Assembly: GCF_030388325.1 (NCBI RefSeq) | Contig: NZ_CP103794.1 | Coordinates: 2,728,001-2,792,000 of the forward strand | Length of the DNA stretch: 64,000 nt | Origin: Flavobacterium johnsoniae | GTDB lineage: Bacteria > Bacteroidota > Bacteroidia > Flavobacteriales > Flavobacteriaceae | Reading direction: 5' to 3' | In this document: positions 61,431-64,000 of the stretch, piece after piece | How the letters are laid out: every line of letters begins with the position of its first letter | How positions within the stretch are numbered: position 1 is the first letter of the stretch | The notes under the pieces: generated by a model | The model's input: only the letters and a program-made list of their open reading frames with translations | Told to the model about the DNA's origin: nothing | Database searches by the model: none | Position numbers and translations under genes: made by a program

Positions 61431-63350
61431 TTATACCAGATTTGAAATGTTAAAACGAACCGAAATTAATTCCTGAAGCTCTTTAATGGTTTTAAAAGTA
61501 CGTTTCAATTTAATTTTTTCCATTTTGGTTAAAGATTCCAATTCAATAAACTGACCAGAATCATGATGCAAAAGTCCTTGTTTTGTTCTAAATTTTAATA
61601 AAGCTTTGAATGAATAAGAACACGATAAATATAATTCTCTATTATTAGTTTCCAATTCAGCTAATTTTTCAAATCGCTCTGCTGTATTGCTGATTCCTTT
61701 AATAGAATGCGATAAAATTAAAACGCGTGCAGCATCTGTAAGCGGCATTAAAGCTCTTCGTTTAATATCAAAATTGTCTTTGTTTGCACCGTCTTGTTCA
61801 ACCAAAAATTGTCTAAAGAAACCTGTAGGAGACGGACTTTGCAAAGCTCCGCTCACTAAATGCATATAGAAAATCGGATTTGCTTTTATAGTTTCAAAAA
61901 TATAATCTGACAACTGACTTACAATTTCTGTATCGCCATATGTAGAGCTATAATCAAAGAAAATGAAAGATAATAAAACCTCATTCTTTCCTGGATTAGT
62001 AATCCAATGATGCACTTGAGCTTTCCAATCATCTAAACTCATACACCATTTTGGACTCGAAGCCATCATATCGGCTGGGCAATAATCATATCCAATTTCA
62101 AAAAGACCTTTATTGACAAGTCCAGCAAATTTTTGAAAATAAATTCTGGTTTCATCTCTAAAAACTTCATTTACATTTTCGTAAACAATAGCATTATCTT
62201 GATCGGTATGCAACATTTGTTCACCTCTTCCTTGACTTCCCATTGCTAGCCAGGCAAATTTTACTGGTGGAGGACTACTCATTTTATCGATACAAATTTC
62301 GATTACACGAGTAGTGCAAGCTTCATTTAGTTCTGTAATAATTTTGGTAATTAAGGTCATCGGAATATTTTGATCCAAATAGCCTTGCAACAATTGCATT
62401 ATTTGGTTTCGAATCGGTTTTATTTCCTTGATTTTTTTGGTACGTTTTAAAGCTTTTATTAAAACCGCAGGATTGTTTCCAAGCGCAACCATAACATCAT
62501 GTTTCGATAAAATACCAACAGCTTTTGTATTTACAGTTCCGTCTTTGGTTAAACATAAATGGCTGATATTGCTTTTCATCATCGCCATTTGAGCTTCGGT
62601 AACGGTCATTTTTTTGGGATACGTAATAACAGGTTTTGTCATTATCGTTTCGGCTGTTGTTGTAATTGGGAAATCTCCAGTTACAATTTTATTACGAAGA
62701 TCTTTGTCGGTCAAAATACCGATTGGAAGCATTTCATCTACAATCAGAATGGCTCCAACTTTCTTTTTATTCATAATGATAGCAACATCGCGAACGGTTG
62801 TAGACGGACTGCAAGTCACAATTTTTTTAGAATATTTTATAGGAGCTAAATCAAAAGAATGATTGTTAGAATGAAGATTATCATCTAACAAATCATCACC
62901 GTATAATTTATCTTTATGAATGTCAGAATACGGATTTCGAGTATTTGAAGCGTAACTTTCAATCAAGAAATTACCAACATTTCTGTTTTCGAGCGCATAA
63001 GGTTTAAAAACCGCAATTGGAATAGCGTACAAAATACTTTCCTCGTGCGCGACGGCTTCCATAATATAATTTTCTTGTGCCAAAAGCGGACGAAGACCGA
63101 AAATATCACCTTCATCGCACATGTCTAAAACGGTATTTTTAGTGCTTTTTTTTAGAGCAACAGCGCCTTTGTGAACCACATAAAAAGAATCGTGAGTTTT
63201 GTCGTTTTCTGCAAATATAACGGCATCTTTTTCTTTATAAATAATAGAAATCTGTTCGGACAGTTTTTCTAAATCTTTCTGATGTAAAAAATTAAAGGGC
63301 GGATAACCTTTTAAAAAGTCAGCAACTCTCTGCGAAATGGTATTTTTCAT
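61431..63350 (-). CDS. cNMP-binding / CBS / DUF294 nucleotidyltransferase-like protein
   Basis: 639 residues, soluble. Domains in order: a cyclic-nucleotide-binding-like domain (about 10-130, VIFAENDKTHDSFYVVHKGA, GDIFGLRPLL), paired CBS domains (about 175-300, TVRDVAIIMNKKKVGAILIV, GILTDKDLRNKIV, GILSKHDVMVALG), then DUF294 with the transferase-like motif LAMGSQGRGEQMLHTDQDNA (Gly-Ser and paired Asp) at about 370-390 and the C-terminal DUF294 helical region. This architecture is known as a putative signal-transduction protein, perhaps modifying a small molecule or protein. Co-transcribed with the exonuclease (two-base gap). Confidence 0.9.
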   Translation of the reverse strand: MKNTISQRVADFLKGYPPFNFLHQKDLEKLSEQISIIYKEKDAVIFAENDKTHDSFYVVHKGAVALKKSTKNTVLDMCDEGDIFGLRPLLAQENYIMEAVAHEESILYAIPIAVFKPYALENRNVGNFLIESYASNTRNPYSDIHKDKLYGDDLLDDNLHSNNHSFDLAPIKYSKKIVTCSPSTTVRDVAIIMNKKKVGAILIVDEMLPIGILTDKDLRNKIVTGDFPITTTAETIMTKPVITYPKKMTVTEAQMAMMKSNISHLCLTKDGTVNTKAVGILSKHDVMVALGNNPAVLIKALKRTKKIKEIKPIRNQIMQLLQGYLDQNIPMTLITKIITELNEACTTRVIEICIDKMSSPPPVKFAWLAMGSQGRGEQMLHTDQDNAIVYENVNEVFRDETRIYFQKFAGLVNKGLFEIGYDYCPADMMASSPKWCMSLDDWKAQVHHWITNPGKNEVLLSFIFFDYSSTYGDTEIVSQLSDYIFETIKANPIFYMHLVSGALQSPSPTGFFRQFLVEQDGANKDNFDIKRRALMPLTDAARVLILSHSIKGISNTAERFEKLAELETNNRELYLSCSYSFKALLKFRTKQGLLHHDSGQFIELESLTKMEKIKLKRTFKTIKELQELISVRFNISNLV

Positions 63351-63419
63351 GTGGCTAGATTAAAGTTCTAAAGTACTATTTTAAATAGAAATGTAAAAGA
63401 AACACGTTTATTTTTTGAG

Positions 63420-63458
63420 TGACAAAGGGACAGAGTTGCAAAGAGACAAAGGTTTTGC
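63420..63458. repeat. Degenerate heptad repeat
   Basis: GTGACAAAGGGACAGAGTTG, then CAAAGAGACAAAGGTTTTGC: near-copies of ACAAAGG/ACAGAGT with period about 7. It ends with the same GAGGTTTTGCT-like phrase as the repeat at 7552-7602. Confidence 0.6.
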
Positions 63459-63462
63459 TCAC

Positions 63463-63505
63463 AGTTTTGTCATCCCGAGGAACGAGGGATCTTCACAAGT
63501 AACTC
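63463..63505. repeat. Half-element related to the 17731-17842 palindrome
   Basis: CATCCCGAGGAACGAGGGAT and the following 15 bases align to 17739-17773 with six differences in 35. Four of these form two compensating pairs in the small hairpin (ATTTC/GAAAT there, ATCCC/GGGAT here), with the loop GAGGAACGA unchanged. No matching right arm is present here. Confidence 0.75.
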
Positions 63506-63529
63506 AATAAAGTTTTTCAATCCAAAAAA

Positions 63530-63549
63530 AAGCTCCTAAAATGGAGCTT
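63530..63549 (-). terminator. Terminator after the small lipoprotein gene
   Basis: Stem AAGCTCC (63530-63536) / GGAGCTT (63543-63549), loop TAAAAT. Leftward it is followed by a T tract (complement of the A run at 63524-63530). Confidence 0.75.
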
Positions 63550-63570
63550 AAATTTTTATAAAATCAAGAA

Positions 63571-63942
63571 TTATTCAACTTTATGAACTGTGCCGCGCTG
63601 TTTTTCTTCAGAGCCGACCATTCCAAATTCAAAAGTATAGGAATCTTTAGAAGTCGTTAAAATTTTCATGCTGATAGCTTTTTCTTCAGCCATGTTTTTG
63701 GGATGCTTTTTTTGCAGAATATATTCGCAATCACTTACCCAACGAATGGTTGCGGTATCTGTTTTTCCTTCAAAAGTTTCGATTTCGATATCATCTTTGC
63801 GTTCAAAAAAAGTTGTTTTTTTTACGCCATTTACTTCGTATTCAAATTTAAATTTTCCGGTTTTAAAATCTTTGCAATTGTGTTCGGCATTATAACAAGA
63901 AACTAATGCCAAAAAAGGAAATAAGAATATAATTTTTTTCAT
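63571..63942 (-). CDS. Small flavobacterial lipoprotein, function unknown
   Basis: 123 residues. Signal MKKIIFLFPFLALVSCYN, lipidation at Cys16. The mature domain begins with HNCKDFKTGKFKFEYEVNG and continues TTFFERKDDIEIETFEGKTD, TATIRWVSDCEYILQKKHP; two Cys could form a disulfide. The CKDFKTGxF opening is common to a group of small flavobacterial lipoproteins without known role. Single gene with its own terminator. Confidence 0.7.
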   Translation of the reverse strand: MKKIIFLFPFLALVSCYNAEHNCKDFKTGKFKFEYEVNGVKKTTFFERKDDIEIETFEGKTDTATIRWVSDCEYILQKKHPKNMAEEKAISMKILTTSKDSYTFEFGMVGSEEKQRGTVHKVE

Positions 63943-63949
63943 TTTTTTT

Positions 63950-63986
63950 ATGCTTTAAGCTTTAGGCAATAGGCTTTAAGCTCGAT
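63950..63986. repeat. Heptad repeat (GCTTTAA-type)
   Basis: Units GCTTTAA, GCTTTAG, GCAATAG, GCTTTAA, GCTCGAT follow each other with a period of 7 near the right edge of the window, upstream of the small lipoprotein gene. Confidence 0.75.
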
Positions 63987-64000
63987 TAATAAGCGGTTTT

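Overview
The window is AT-rich chromosomal DNA from a member of the Bacteroidota, most likely Flavobacterium or a close relative. Several signs agree. Promoters carry the TAnnTTTG type of -7 box and Shine-Dalgarno signals are weak. There is a secreted pectate-lyase-like protein with a C-terminal type IX secretion sorting domain, and a TonB-dependent receptor with an N-terminal carboxypeptidase-regulatory-like domain. Small lipoproteins and membrane proteins typical of flavobacteria are present. The secretion locus is a Bacteroidetes-type (subtype iii) type VI system. No rRNA, tRNA, CRISPR array or intact insertion sequence was seen.

Layout. 1-28.4 kb is mostly core genome: a truncated DEAD-box helicase, a TIGR02757 protein, a LolD-like ABC ATPase with an unusual membrane insert, a polysaccharide lyase, the serine-pathway block (acyl-CoA reductase, serC, serA) with small conserved proteins, a ferredoxin, a TonB receptor, ychF, a YihY/BrkB - flavin reductase - transglutaminase run, pncB, and parE/parC (topoisomerase IV) with a YhcG-type nuclease gene between them.

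28.4-57.3 kb is a large T6SSiii locus. tssH (ClpV) and a PKD-domain protein (TssP-like) are read leftward. Opposite them run a degenerate NlpC/P60 protein, tssG, tssN, a LysM protein, a DUF4280 PAAR-like tip protein and a 916-residue effector. That effector appears to carry two peptidoglycan-hydrolase domains (GH19-like and LAS-type metallopeptidase). Candidate immunity proteins follow, one of them frameshifted at a run of nine T. Then come tssK, tssO, tssB, tssC, two unknown genes, tssE, two hcp genes, vgrG, a Tle1-like lipase effector with a DUF2931 partner, two lipoproteins and tssF. No TssJ/L/M membrane complex is encoded; TssN, TssO and the PKD protein presumably replace it. The locus ends at a strong terminator after tssF.

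57.3-64 kb holds a di-haem cytochrome c peroxidase/PhoX-like lipoprotein pair, a DnaQ-like exonuclease, a cNMP/CBS/DUF294 protein and a small lipoprotein.

Intergenic regions are rich in repeats: three families of long palindromic elements, heptamer-period microsatellites of several different sequences, and a degenerate 25-bp repeat found after each of the two T6SS effector/immunity modules. All functional names come from reading motifs and gene order. No database search was possible.
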